DNA from: Deltaproteobacteria bacterium
GTDB lineage: Bacteria > SAR324 > NAC60-12
NCBI GenBank assembly: GCA_002730365.1
Contig: PBZZ01000074.1
Location: forward strand, 7,094-13,282
DNA length: 6,189 nucleotides
Direction: 5' to 3'
The position numbers and the translations under genes are program-made. The notes under the pieces were generated by a model. The model did not search any database. It saw nothing but the letters and a program-made list of their open reading frames with translations, and was not told the DNA's origin. Shown here one piece after another: positions 1 through 5,959 of this stretch (its first letter is position 1; every line of letters begins with the position of its first letter).

Positions 1-1404
1 CACTGTGATCAGATTGGGAAGCAACTAGCATCTCAAGGCCTCTCGAATTCCGATAGAGTAGCGATTGTACTACCAAATGGGCCCGAAATGGCTTCAGCAT
101 TCCTAGCAGTTGCTAGCTACATGTCTGCAGCACCACTGAATCCAACTTACAAAAAAAGTGAATACGCATTTTATCTCGAAGATCTGAAACCAGGTCTTGT
201 GATTGTTGAAGAAAATAGCACAAACCCTGTTAGAGCAGCGGCTGCAGATCTTTCAATTCCTGTCGTGGAAGCAAAAGTAAAGTCGGGAAGCCCTGCTGGA
301 GCTTTTAAGCTATTTGAATCAGAAGCAGATATTCAACCATCCAATCTTGATCACGAAGCGCTTGTGCTTCACACATCTGGGACTACCTCCCTACCCAAGG
401 TTGTCCCCTTGCTTCAACGAAACATCTTGGCATCCACAAGGAACATCTCTGCGAGTCTGGAATTAACAGCTAAAGACCATTGCCTGAATATTATGCCTCT
501 GTTTCATATTCATGGTCTGATTGCCGTGTTAGCTACCAGCATGTCTCAAGGTGCTTCAGTTTGCTGTTCCAGTGGATTCAATGCCCTGAAATTTCTTGAA
601 CTGGCTAAGGAAGAAAAAATCTCATGGTATTCGGGTGTACCCACCATGCACCAAACCATCTTACTCAGAGCGCAGAAGCAACCAGAGGCTGCTAAGGCTT
701 TAGGATTGCGCTTCCTGCGGTCTTCTTCAGCATCTTTGCCACCTGCTGTCTTCAATGAATTGAATGATGTCTTTGGCTGTCCAGTTATTGAGGCTTATGG
801 GATGACGGAAGCCACCCATCAAATGACTTCCAACCCGTTGGAATTGGGAAAACAGAAAGCTGGTTTCGTAGGAATAGTTACCTCTCCAGAAGTATGCATC
901 ATGGATTCATCAGGCAATCAACTCTCAATTGGTGAAGAAGGAGAGGTCTGCATTCAAGGTGAGAACGTCACACCAGGCTATGAAAACAATGAAGCTGCAA
1001 ATGCTTCCAGTTTCACAAATGGATGGTTCCGAACCGGTGACCAGGGTTTGTTTGACCAAGATGGCTATTTGAAGATTACAGGCCGTTTGAAAGAAATCAT
1101 TAACAGAGGTGGTGAAAAGATTTCTCCATTGGAAGTAGATAATGTCTTGATGGAGCACCCAGATATCCAGCAAGTCGTCACCTTCGCTGTTTCAGATAAA
1201 ATGTTGGGAGAGGAAATTGGAGCTGCTGTAGTGATGGCTGATGGAAAATCAATGGATTCTGGTCAGTTACGCAAATACGCTGGAGAGCACCTAGCCAAAT
1301 TTAAAACCCCAAAACACATCGTCTTTGTGGATGAAATTCCGAAGGGCGCAACCGGCAAACTACAGCGCATTGGCCTCGCAAAAAAACTTGGCTTAGAAGA
1401 CTAA
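1..1404 (+). CDS. Acyl-CoA synthetase, oxalate-CoA ligase-like (AAE3/Pcs60 group), 5' end cut by window
   Basis: An AMP-forming acyl-CoA synthetase, which activates a carboxylic acid with ATP to an acyl-adenylate and then forms the CoA thioester. The reading frame is open from base 1. The first ATG in frame (88) falls inside conserved sequence (DRVAIVLPNGPEMASAF), so the true start lies upstream; 467 codons are visible and about 40-50 are probably missing. Counting from the first codon of the window, the motifs are: P-loop TSGTTSLPK at 125-133, MPLFHIHG at about 165, YGMTEATHQMTSNP from 266, WFRTGD ending at 347, GRLKEIINRGGEKISP from about 361, and PKGATGK with the C-terminal catalytic lysine at 453 (bases 1357-1359). 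The Ser in the P-loop (TSGTTS), the FHIHGL block and the ATHQMTSNP block match what I recall of plant AAE3 and yeast Pcs60, which make oxalyl-CoA. The family call is secure. Oxalate as substrate is inference; another short-chain or dicarboxylic acid is possible. It is probably cotranscribed with the next gene, 24 nt downstream. Confidence 0.9.
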   Translation, partial: HCDQIGKQLASQGLSNSDRVAIVLPNGPEMASAFLAVASYMSAAPLNPTYKKSEYAFYLEDLKPGLVIVEENSTNPVRAAAADLSIPVVEAKVKSGSPAGAFKLFESEADIQPSNLDHEALVLHTSGTTSLPKVVPLLQRNILASTRNISASLELTAKDHCLNIMPLFHIHGLIAVLATSMSQGASVCCSSGFNALKFLELAKEEKISWYSGVPTMHQTILLRAQKQPEAAKALGLRFLRSSSASLPPAVFNELNDVFGCPVIEAYGMTEATHQMTSNPLELGKQKAGFVGIVTSPEVCIMDSSGNQLSIGEEGEVCIQGENVTPGYENNEAANASSFTNGWFRTGDQGLFDQDGYLKITGRLKEIINRGGEKISPLEVDNVLMEHPDIQQVVTFAVSDKMLGEEIGAAVVMADGKSMDSGQLRKYAGEHLAKFKTPKHIVFVDEIPKGATGKLQRIGLAKKLGLED

Positions 1405-1428
1405 TTTGAAGGTCATGGGGAAATTGTA

Positions 1429-2424
1429 ATGACCAAAATCTGTATTTATGGCGCAGGTGCAATTGGAGGTTATCTCGCTTCGGCTCTTGACCAAGCAGGT
1501 GCTGAAGTAAGTCTAGTTGCCCGAGGTCCCCATTTGATGGCAATCCAAGAAAAAGGTTTGCGCTTCGAAAAAGACGGTCAAATTTTTACACACAATCTTC
1601 CAGCTAGTGAAAATCCAAATGAGTTTGGCCCGCAAGACTTTGTCATTATAGCAGTCAAAGCTCATGGCATCCCAAAAATTGCTCACAATCTCAATCCTCT
1701 GCTTGGATCAGAAACAGCCGTAGTTTCAGCAGTCAACGGTCTGCCTTGGTGGTACTTTCACAAGGCTGCCAGTGGAACTTTTTTGGATGATCAGCCACTT
1801 CAATCGGTGGATCCTGGGGGTATGATTTGGGAAACGATTGGGCCAGAAAGAGCAATTGGCTGCGTCGTCTACCCCGCTTGTAAAATCGCTGAGCCAGGCT
1901 TGATACGTCACTTGAATGGAGATCGCTTCACTCTGGGGGAGCCCTCTTCAGAACCTTCAGAACGAGTGAAGCACATTTCATCTCTGATGATCTCAGGTGG
2001 TTTGAAAGCACCTCAAAAAACAAGAATCCGTGATGAAATCTGGATCAAACTGTGGGGGAACTGTTCCTTCAATCCAGTATCAGCACTAACTGGTGCGACT
2101 CTTGACCAGATTGGACAAGATTCGGGGTCTGCTACCTTGATCCGTGAAATTATGACCGAAGTCCAAGAGATCGGTGAAGCCGTAGGAGCTCGATTCAATG
2201 TTTCGATGGATAAAAGAATCAACGGGGCAACCAGCATTATTGGACACAAACCGTCAACTCGCCAAGATATTGAAGCAGGTCGCTCATTAGAAATTGATCC
2301 TTTGTTGACGGTCGTCCTTGAGCTTGCTGAGCACTTAGGTATTCGAGCACCTGCCCTCAAGCACGTCAGTTCCCTTCTCAAACTAAAGGCCGTCACACTC
2401 GGTCTCTATGAACACCCAAAGTAA
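1429..2424 (+). CDS. Ketopantoate reductase-family (PanE/ApbA) NAD(P)-dependent oxidoreductase
   Basis: A 331-residue cytoplasmic oxidoreductase of the 2-dehydropantoate 2-reductase fold, complete at both ends. The start is supported by GGGGAA at 1417-1422, six bases before the ATG. The N-terminal Rossmann domain opens with GAGAIGG (residues 8-14). Arg32, after the second strand, sits where E. coli PanE has the NADPH-phosphate-binding Arg31. Lys77 and Asn103 (in VNGLPWWYF) match other active-site positions. The C-terminal helical domain has KLWGNCSFN with Lys207, Asn211 and Asn215 at the same spacing as E. coli Lys176, Asn180 and Asn184, and Glu288 (SLEID) fits the catalytic glutamate Glu256. 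All expected catalytic residues are present. The insert after the Asn (LPWWYF, then SVDPGG at 127-131) is not typical of E. coli PanE and marks a separate subfamily. Pairing with an acyl-CoA synthetase instead of pantothenate genes suggests a catabolic 2-oxoacid or related substrate. I therefore do not assign panE. Confidence 0.88.
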   Translation: MTKICIYGAGAIGGYLASALDQAGAEVSLVARGPHLMAIQEKGLRFEKDGQIFTHNLPASENPNEFGPQDFVIIAVKAHGIPKIAHNLNPLLGSETAVVSAVNGLPWWYFHKAASGTFLDDQPLQSVDPGGMIWETIGPERAIGCVVYPACKIAEPGLIRHLNGDRFTLGEPSSEPSERVKHISSLMISGGLKAPQKTRIRDEIWIKLWGNCSFNPVSALTGATLDQIGQDSGSATLIREIMTEVQEIGEAVGARFNVSMDKRINGATSIIGHKPSTRQDIEAGRSLEIDPLLTVVLELAEHLGIRAPALKHVSSLLKLKAVTLGLYEHPK

Positions 2425-2438
2425 GCCTGAACATTCGT

Positions 2439-2460
2439 TGTTTTGAGTAAACCTCAAACA
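2439..2460 (+). terminator. Weak stem-loop after the reductase gene, possible terminator
   Basis: Arms TGTTTTGAG and CTCAAACA pair over 8 bp with one bulged T (2444) around a 5-nt loop, 14 nt after the reductase stop codon. The stem is AT-rich and no T-run follows (the next bases are TGTCCGG), so it does not look like a standard intrinsic terminator. Its position at the end of the two-gene operon is the main reason to list it. The rest of the spacer to 2526 holds nothing else I recognise. Confidence 0.25.
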
Positions 2461-2526
2461 TGTCCGGCCCCCGATCCATTGGCTACATAAAGCCTCTGCT
2501 AAAAAATTATTGTCACTCAAAAAACT

Positions 2527-2546
2527 GGTAGACTTTTATCTTGTAT
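2527..2546 (+). repeat. IS1-type terminal inverted repeat, transposase-distal end
   Basis: Reads inward as GGTAGACTTTTATCTTGTAT. It matches the opposite end at 14 of 20 positions, including the outer GGT and the TTTT-x-TC block. The exact outer boundary could be one base further out (T2526), since T also precedes GGT at the other end. Confidence 0.7.
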
Positions 2547-2559
2547 GATGTATACATCA
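2546..2559. repeat. Perfect 14-nt palindrome TGATGTATACATCA
   Basis: A self-complementary 14-mer overlapping the inner edge of the distal IS terminal repeat, 11 nt past the transposase stop. The TGTATACA core resembles operators of some GntR-family (FadR-type) regulators, but the place inside an IS end gives no obvious target promoter. It may instead be structural or accidental. Confidence 0.5.
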
Positions 2560-2569
2560 CACAAAAGAA

Positions 2570-3240
2570 TTAGAAATTAAAAACTTCTGATTTGTTTAGT
2601 TTAATAATGAGCTCTTTCCAAGAAAATTCCAACATCGTTTTTGATTTGCTGTAGCAAAGCGTTTTGCGTTGGAGCCTTGCTAGATAATGCCTGAGTCGGC
2701 AGTTGAGTGATTCTATTTTGTGGTGAAGGTCTTTCCCGTGTAATGCTTGGCGTGTGGGATAAAATTCTCGTAGGCCTTCAGCAGGTCCGTGCCATAGTCC
2801 ATCGTTGGCAAGTGCTTGATCTGCTGCCATGAGACATTACCGGTTTTGATCGTCCTTCTTCCAAAGACAAAGCCAAGGACCTTGCCAAAGATGGAGTCTA
2901 TTGCTAGCCAGAGCCAACATTGAGAATTCTTTTTAGCGATGGACGTGCAGAGTTCATCGATTTCGATGAAGGAGCAGGCCTCGGTCTGTGATGGGCATGC
3001 TGGGGATGCTTGGGCAGCTTGTATCACTAGCAAGAAACCATCTTTTGATTGATGCCGAGAACCCTGCTGATAGCTCGCATCCTCATCCTTTTCAAATCGA
3101 ACTGACAGGCCTGTTGCGTGAGGGCTGGATCTTTGCCGCGTCGTATTGTTTGAAAGATCCGTCGCCAGGCTTGGCAACGGTACCGTTGAACACCCCGACT
3201 GATGCCATAGCGAATAGAGTGCACAGTGAGGACAGTGCAT
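2570..3240 (-). pseudogene. IS1-family transposase (InsA-InsB type), frameshifted
   Basis: The broken DDE transposase of the IS. The start ATG (3240-3238) is preceded by GGAGAA at a normal distance. Restored across frames it runs to about 223 codons, close to IS1 InsAB' (232). Residues 1-6 (MHCPHC) begin a zinc finger. The frame then shifts +1 near 3213-3223, and the finger and helix-turn-helix continue as GVQRYRCQAWRR and then MRAISRVLGINQKMVS, where the last finger Cys is Trp. A -1 shift near 3030-3050 leads into the catalytic part: IEIDELCTS (first Asp), WLWLAIDS, VLGFVFGRRT and TDLLKAYENFIP (second Asp). A stop at 2713-2715 follows loss of one A in an A-run (2716-2719). The other frame supplies KIESLNCRLRHYLARL with the catalytic Glu, then RKTLCYSKS. 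IS1 itself uses programmed -1 slippage between insA and insB, but no A6C slip site is seen at this junction, so I call it decay. Family call firm; a working protein is very unlikely. Confidence 0.85.
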
Positions 3241-3277
3241 CGTAAGTTCTCCAAATATCGGAGATTAATTCACTTAT

Positions 3278-3297
3278 ATAAACGACAAAACTGCACC
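3278..3297 (-). repeat. IS1-type terminal inverted repeat, transposase-proximal end
   Basis: Read inward on the - strand it is GGTGCAGTTTTGTCGTTTAT, the partner of the repeat at 2527-2546 (14 of 20 identical). It lies 38 nt upstream of the transposase start and would normally also carry the transposase promoter. Confidence 0.7.
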
Positions 3298-3407
3298 AAC
3301 TCTAAAGCTGAATTGAAATTTAAGAATTTTTTTCTATGTAAAATTTCAACAAGAATTAATTCCTATAAAATATAAAAAAATTAAAAATCACAAATGTGGT
3401 TTTACCA

Positions 3408-3430
3408 AATTAAATTTATTAAATTTAATT
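3408..3430. promoter_or_regulatory. Perfect 23-nt AT-only palindrome, possible operator
   Basis: Two 11-nt arms, AATTAAATTTA and TAAATTTAATT, are exact reverse complements around one central T (3419). The site ends 54 nt before the TATAAT box that probably serves the ABC operon, a plausible place for a regulator. An all-A/T palindrome is less telling than a mixed one, and the binding protein is unknown. Confidence 0.35.
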
Positions 3431-3457
3431 AAATTACAGGCTTTAATCAAACTGAGC

Positions 3458-3490
3458 TTGCCGAGTGCAGAAAGAATAGAAAACTATAAT
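3458..3490 (+). promoter_or_regulatory. Putative sigma70-type promoter for the ABC importer operon
   Basis: A consensus -10 box TATAAT occupies 3485-3490, about 85 nt before the binding-protein start. The best -35 candidate, TTGCCG (3458-3463), is 21 nt away, longer than the usual 16-18. No TG extension precedes the -10. The box therefore either needs an activator or is a chance match in AT-rich DNA. No better placed pair was seen in this region. Confidence 0.35.
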
Positions 3491-3574
3491 ACTAATTTAA
3501 AATGGAGCATGCTTATGAAATAAAAGGATCAAAAGTGATAGTTATTTCAAGATTATTAAACTCAGAGAGGAAAT

Positions 3575-4894
3575 ATGAAATTGAAAGGTAAAATCAAAGA
3601 AACTTCACGTCGAACTTTTATCAAAAACACTGTTCTAACTTCTGCAGCGGTTTTGAGTGCACCTTACATTGCACGAAGCAAAGATATTGAAATATTGCAT
3701 TGGAGTTGGCTTGGCGCTTCAGACGCAGCCGTCTGGAAATCTTGTATAGATGATTTCAATAAGGCACACAAAGGTAAAGGTGTGCAGATAAGAATGGAGA
3801 CAGTTCCCAATGAACAATATGACACCAAACTATTAGCGTCCGCAGCAACTGGAAGAGCACCTGATTTCGGTTGGCAATGGACTGGTTCAAAAGCAAAATG
3901 GGCAGCAGATGGCGTTATTATTCCAATGGATAAGTATATTAAAGATTCAGGGTTAGATCTAGCTGACTTTAGTTCTAATTCATTGGACAAATGCAGATAT
4001 CCACAAGTTGACAATCAAATCTGCAGCATTCCAATGGACTTAATGACTCTATGCCCAGAAGTAAACATTGATCATGTCATTGAAGCAGGGCTTAATCCTG
4101 ACGAACCACCTAATGATAGTAAATCTCTAATAGAGTGGGGAGTGGCAATGACAAAGTATAAAAGTGGCAGGGTTAGCCGGTCGGGAATCATTCAAACAGG
4201 TTCATCAGTTCAACCTAATGTTACTTGGGGAATAGTAGCGCATCAAATGGGATTTAAAAGAGCAAGTGATGATTTGAAAAATGCTTGTGAGAATCCAAAA
4301 GCTGGAATACTTGCAATGGAATGGGTCCTAAATCTATTTGATAAATATAAATGTTCAACAAGAGATATAACAGACAGATATAAAGCATTTGGGCAGGGAG
4401 AAGGATCAATTTTCTGGACTGGGCCATGGACGCTTGCTGGATATGTTGAACAAGGGTTAAATTTCAGGACATATCAGTTTCCAAATGTAGGAGGTAATCA
4501 TCTAAACTATTTCGAGGCAGGAAGCCTAGAGATGTACATTCAAAAAGATGAAGGAAGATATGAAGAAACAATGAAAGCAATAAAATGGTTATCAGATAAT
4601 AGTTTCAAATGGACAACAGTTGGTCGGGGTGGATCACCACGTAAGTCAATATTAAATCGTTCAGATTATAAATCAGCAGGCTACGACTGGAATAAAAGAG
4701 GTGCATTCATTGACCAACTAGAGAACGCTACAATTGGAGAAATTCCAGTGAAGGCGGGTGGAGACTTTACAATATATTCAGGTGGAAATGGCATGGTGAA
4801 GATTCTTGATCCAGTTTGGGCTCTAGAGAAAAAACCTGAAGACGCCATGGACGAACTGGCGACAATGTGGCAAAAAGGGTTAGATAAAGGATAA
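3575..4894 (+). CDS. ABC importer solute-binding protein, family 1, with Tat signal peptide
   Basis: The periplasmic receptor that captures substrate and delivers it to the permeases encoded downstream. It has 439 residues, usual for family 1 (sugar-type) binding proteins. The N-terminus carries a twin-arginine signal: S11-R12-R13-T-F-I-K, then a hydrophobic stretch (about 19-30) and a likely cleavage site near Ala33, with the mature part starting around RSKDIEILHW. Family features follow: PDFGWQWTGSKAKWAADGVIIPMDKYI (96-122, written here as a position range), an AFGQGEGSIFWTGPW block at 271-285 like those lining the sugar site, and GRGGSPRKS at 350-358 near the C-terminal closing region. GAGAGG (3565-3570) lies four bases before the ATG, slightly close for a ribosome site, but no other start fits the Tat motif. 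The substrate is not identifiable; a sugar, oligosaccharide or glycerol phosphate is likely from the family and the MalF/MalG-type partners. Confidence 0.9.
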   Translation: MKLKGKIKETSRRTFIKNTVLTSAAVLSAPYIARSKDIEILHWSWLGASDAAVWKSCIDDFNKAHKGKGVQIRMETVPNEQYDTKLLASAATGRAPDFGWQWTGSKAKWAADGVIIPMDKYIKDSGLDLADFSSNSLDKCRYPQVDNQICSIPMDLMTLCPEVNIDHVIEAGLNPDEPPNDSKSLIEWGVAMTKYKSGRVSRSGIIQTGSSVQPNVTWGIVAHQMGFKRASDDLKNACENPKAGILAMEWVLNLFDKYKCSTRDITDRYKAFGQGEGSIFWTGPWTLAGYVEQGLNFRTYQFPNVGGNHLNYFEAGSLEMYIQKDEGRYEETMKAIKWLSDNSFKWTTVGRGGSPRKSILNRSDYKSAGYDWNKRGAFIDQLENATIGEIPVKAGGDFTIYSGGNGMVKILDPVWALEKKPEDAMDELATMWQKGLDKG

Positions 4895-4907
4895 GATAAT
4901 TGATCAT

Positions 4908-4931
4908 GGCACTGCTCTGTTGAGGAGTGCC
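4908..4931 (+). other. Stable stem-loop after the binding-protein gene
   Basis: GGCACTGCTC and GAGGAGTGCC pair over 6 bp, a G-G mismatch, then 3 bp, with a TGTT loop, starting 13 nt after the stop codon. It is the most GC-rich element in this spacer. It is followed by GAAAAAATATTTT, not a T-run, so full intrinsic termination is doubtful. A 3'-end-stabilising or partial-termination role between receptor and permease genes is more likely by analogy with other sugar importer operons. Confidence 0.55.
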
Positions 4932-4946
4932 GAAAAAATATTTTGC

Positions 4947-4978
4947 ATGCTGATAAATTTTTCCAAAAAAATTAGCAT
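4947..4978 (+). other. Second stem-loop in the receptor-permease spacer
   Basis: ATGCT (4947-4951) pairs with AGCAT (4974-4978). After a 4-nt bulge (GATA), AATTTTT (4956-4962) pairs with AAAAATT (4967-4973) around a CCAA loop, giving 12 bp in all. Being AT-rich it is weaker than the hairpin 15 nt upstream. The remaining bases to the next gene (4979-5093) are AT-rich without a clear promoter. Confidence 0.4.
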
Positions 4979-5093
4979 ACTCAGTCCAAACTTAATCATG
5001 CGAAGATAAATCAATTAAATAAAATAAGAATAACAACAGAGGCAAGAACCACAGAATGATACTAAATTTTTTTAAAGACAGATAAGTAATACA

Positions 5094-5954
5094 ATGATAA
5101 AAAAAATAGATTGGGTAGGTTATTTCTTTATATCAATATTTGGAATACCTTTTCTATTATTTAATATTTTCCCAATTTTATTTGGAGCATACATATCATT
5201 TAACGAGTGGGGTATATTTGGTGAACCGGACTGGATTGGGTTGGAAAATTATATAAATTTATTTGCAGATAAATACGCTTATATCGCTTTCAAAAATGTA
5301 GTATTATATGCATTGATAATTGTCCCAAGTGTAACTATTTTAGGATTTTTTGCCGCATTGTTTGTAAACAATGGATGGTTATTATCTGGTTTGTCAAGAA
5401 CATTCTTTTTTTCCCCTTATGCAGTTGCTGCAAGTGTAGTGGGACTTATTTGGGTATGGTTACTTGATACTCAATATGGTTTAATTAATAAATACTTAAA
5501 TGCTTTGGGAATAGAAAATATTCCATGGTTGACATCAACAAACTGGGTATTAATTGGAGTAAGCATTGCTTCAATATGGTGGGACCTAGGTTTAGCATTC
5601 ATACTGTTTTTGGCAGGCTTACAAGACATTCCAAAGGATTTAATTGACAGTTCAAAAACTGATGGGGCAAATGCTTTGCAAAGATTAATCCACGTTGTAG
5701 TCCCATACATGAGACCAGTTATCAGTATGGTTATAACTCTACAATTAATTGCAACATTAAGAATTTTTAGTCAAATATTAGTGATGACATCTGGAGGCCC
5801 CGCAGGTGCCTCTTCATCACCGATATTCTACATATACACAACTGCAATTGAGAATCAACTATTTGGGTATTCTTCTGCTGTATCAGTAGTTCTTTTTCTT
5901 TTCATTCTTACTTTGACAGTATTAATGAGATTCGCGATTAGGGAAAGATTTTAA
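5094..5954 (+). CDS. ABC importer permease, MalF/UgpA type
   Basis: An inner-membrane permease subunit of a carbohydrate-type (CUT1-like) ABC importer, 286 residues, complete. Six hydrophobic segments are visible at about 11-33, 68-92, 105-125, 153-175, 207-228 and 259-280. The cytoplasmic EAA loop that docks on the ATPase lies between segments four and five: IPKDLIDSSKTDGANALQ (179-196) with the D-G-A at 190-192 and the following VVPYMRP ending at 208. The LFNIFPILFGAYISFNEW opening and the MTSGGPAGAS stretch (231-240) are typical of the MalF/UgpA partner. The ATG at 5094 is the only reasonable start, since an in-frame TAA lies at 5073-5075. It has no good ribosome-binding site (only ATAAG nearby), which may hold down its expression relative to the receptor. 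It is very AT-rich (16 G/C in the 60 bases 5281-5340). It forms a heterodimer with the product of the next gene. Confidence 0.93.
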   Translation: MIKKIDWVGYFFISIFGIPFLLFNIFPILFGAYISFNEWGIFGEPDWIGLENYINLFADKYAYIAFKNVVLYALIIVPSVTILGFFAALFVNNGWLLSGLSRTFFFSPYAVAASVVGLIWVWLLDTQYGLINKYLNALGIENIPWLTSTNWVLIGVSIASIWWDLGLAFILFLAGLQDIPKDLIDSSKTDGANALQRLIHVVVPYMRPVISMVITLQLIATLRIFSQILVMTSGGPAGASSSPIFYIYTTAIENQLFGYSSAVSVVLFLFILTLTVLMRFAIRERF

Positions 5955-5959
5955 ATAAA

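Larger units (their letters stand above)
2527..3297 (-). mobile_element. Degenerate IS1-family insertion sequence (about 771 bp)
   Basis: A complete-length but inactivated IS1-type element. The length (about 771 bp) is almost that of IS1 (768 bp). Both ends start GGT and show related 20-bp inverted repeats with 14 of 20 positions matching. Between them on the - strand lies one transposase with an N-terminal zinc-finger/helix-turn-helix part and a C-terminal DDE part. The transposase begins 58 nt inside the 3297 end and stops 43 nt inside the 2527 end, leaving no room for cargo. No clear 8-10 bp target duplication remains; only AACT is shared directly outside both ends. This and the frameshifts point to an old insertion. 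It sits between the acyl-CoA synthetase operon and the ABC transporter operon and cuts neither. Confidence 0.82.
3298..3574. other. AT-rich intergenic control region ahead of the ABC importer operon
   Basis: A 277-nt stretch without a convincing gene, between the IS end and the solute-binding protein start. It is extremely AT-rich (9 G/C among the 60 bases 3361-3420). Besides the palindrome and -10 box listed separately, it has a perfect 9-bp inverted repeat, TTGAAATTT at 3313-3321 and AAATTTCAA at 3341-3349, with a T-run inside the 19-nt loop. It also has the small palindromes GAATTAATTC (3353-3362) and AGCATGCT (3506-3513). In DNA this AT-rich, short symmetric words are expected by chance. 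Confidence 0.5.

Noticed and set aside
546..2396. Several - strand reading frames of 61-127 codons opposite the synthetase and reductase
   Set aside because: They lie opposite two genes with full sets of family motifs, lack ribosome sites of note and show no domain features.
2480..2493. Small GGCT/AGCC hairpin in the spacer after the reductase
   Set aside because: Four base pairs only and no T-run directly after; not enough to call a terminator.
2988..3245. An 85-codon + strand reading frame across the IS region
   Set aside because: It is antisense to the transposase pseudogene, whose conserved motifs explain this DNA; the + strand product shows no recognisable domain.
3502..3591. A 29-codon + strand frame (MEHAYEIKGS...) overlapping the receptor start in another frame
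   Set aside because: It has no ribosome-binding site and no recognisable leader-peptide feature, and frames this short are common by chance.
3664..4014. A 116-codon - strand frame opposite the receptor gene, and a 79-codon one at 5471-5710 opposite the permease
   Set aside because: Both are reverse-strand shadows of well-supported genes.
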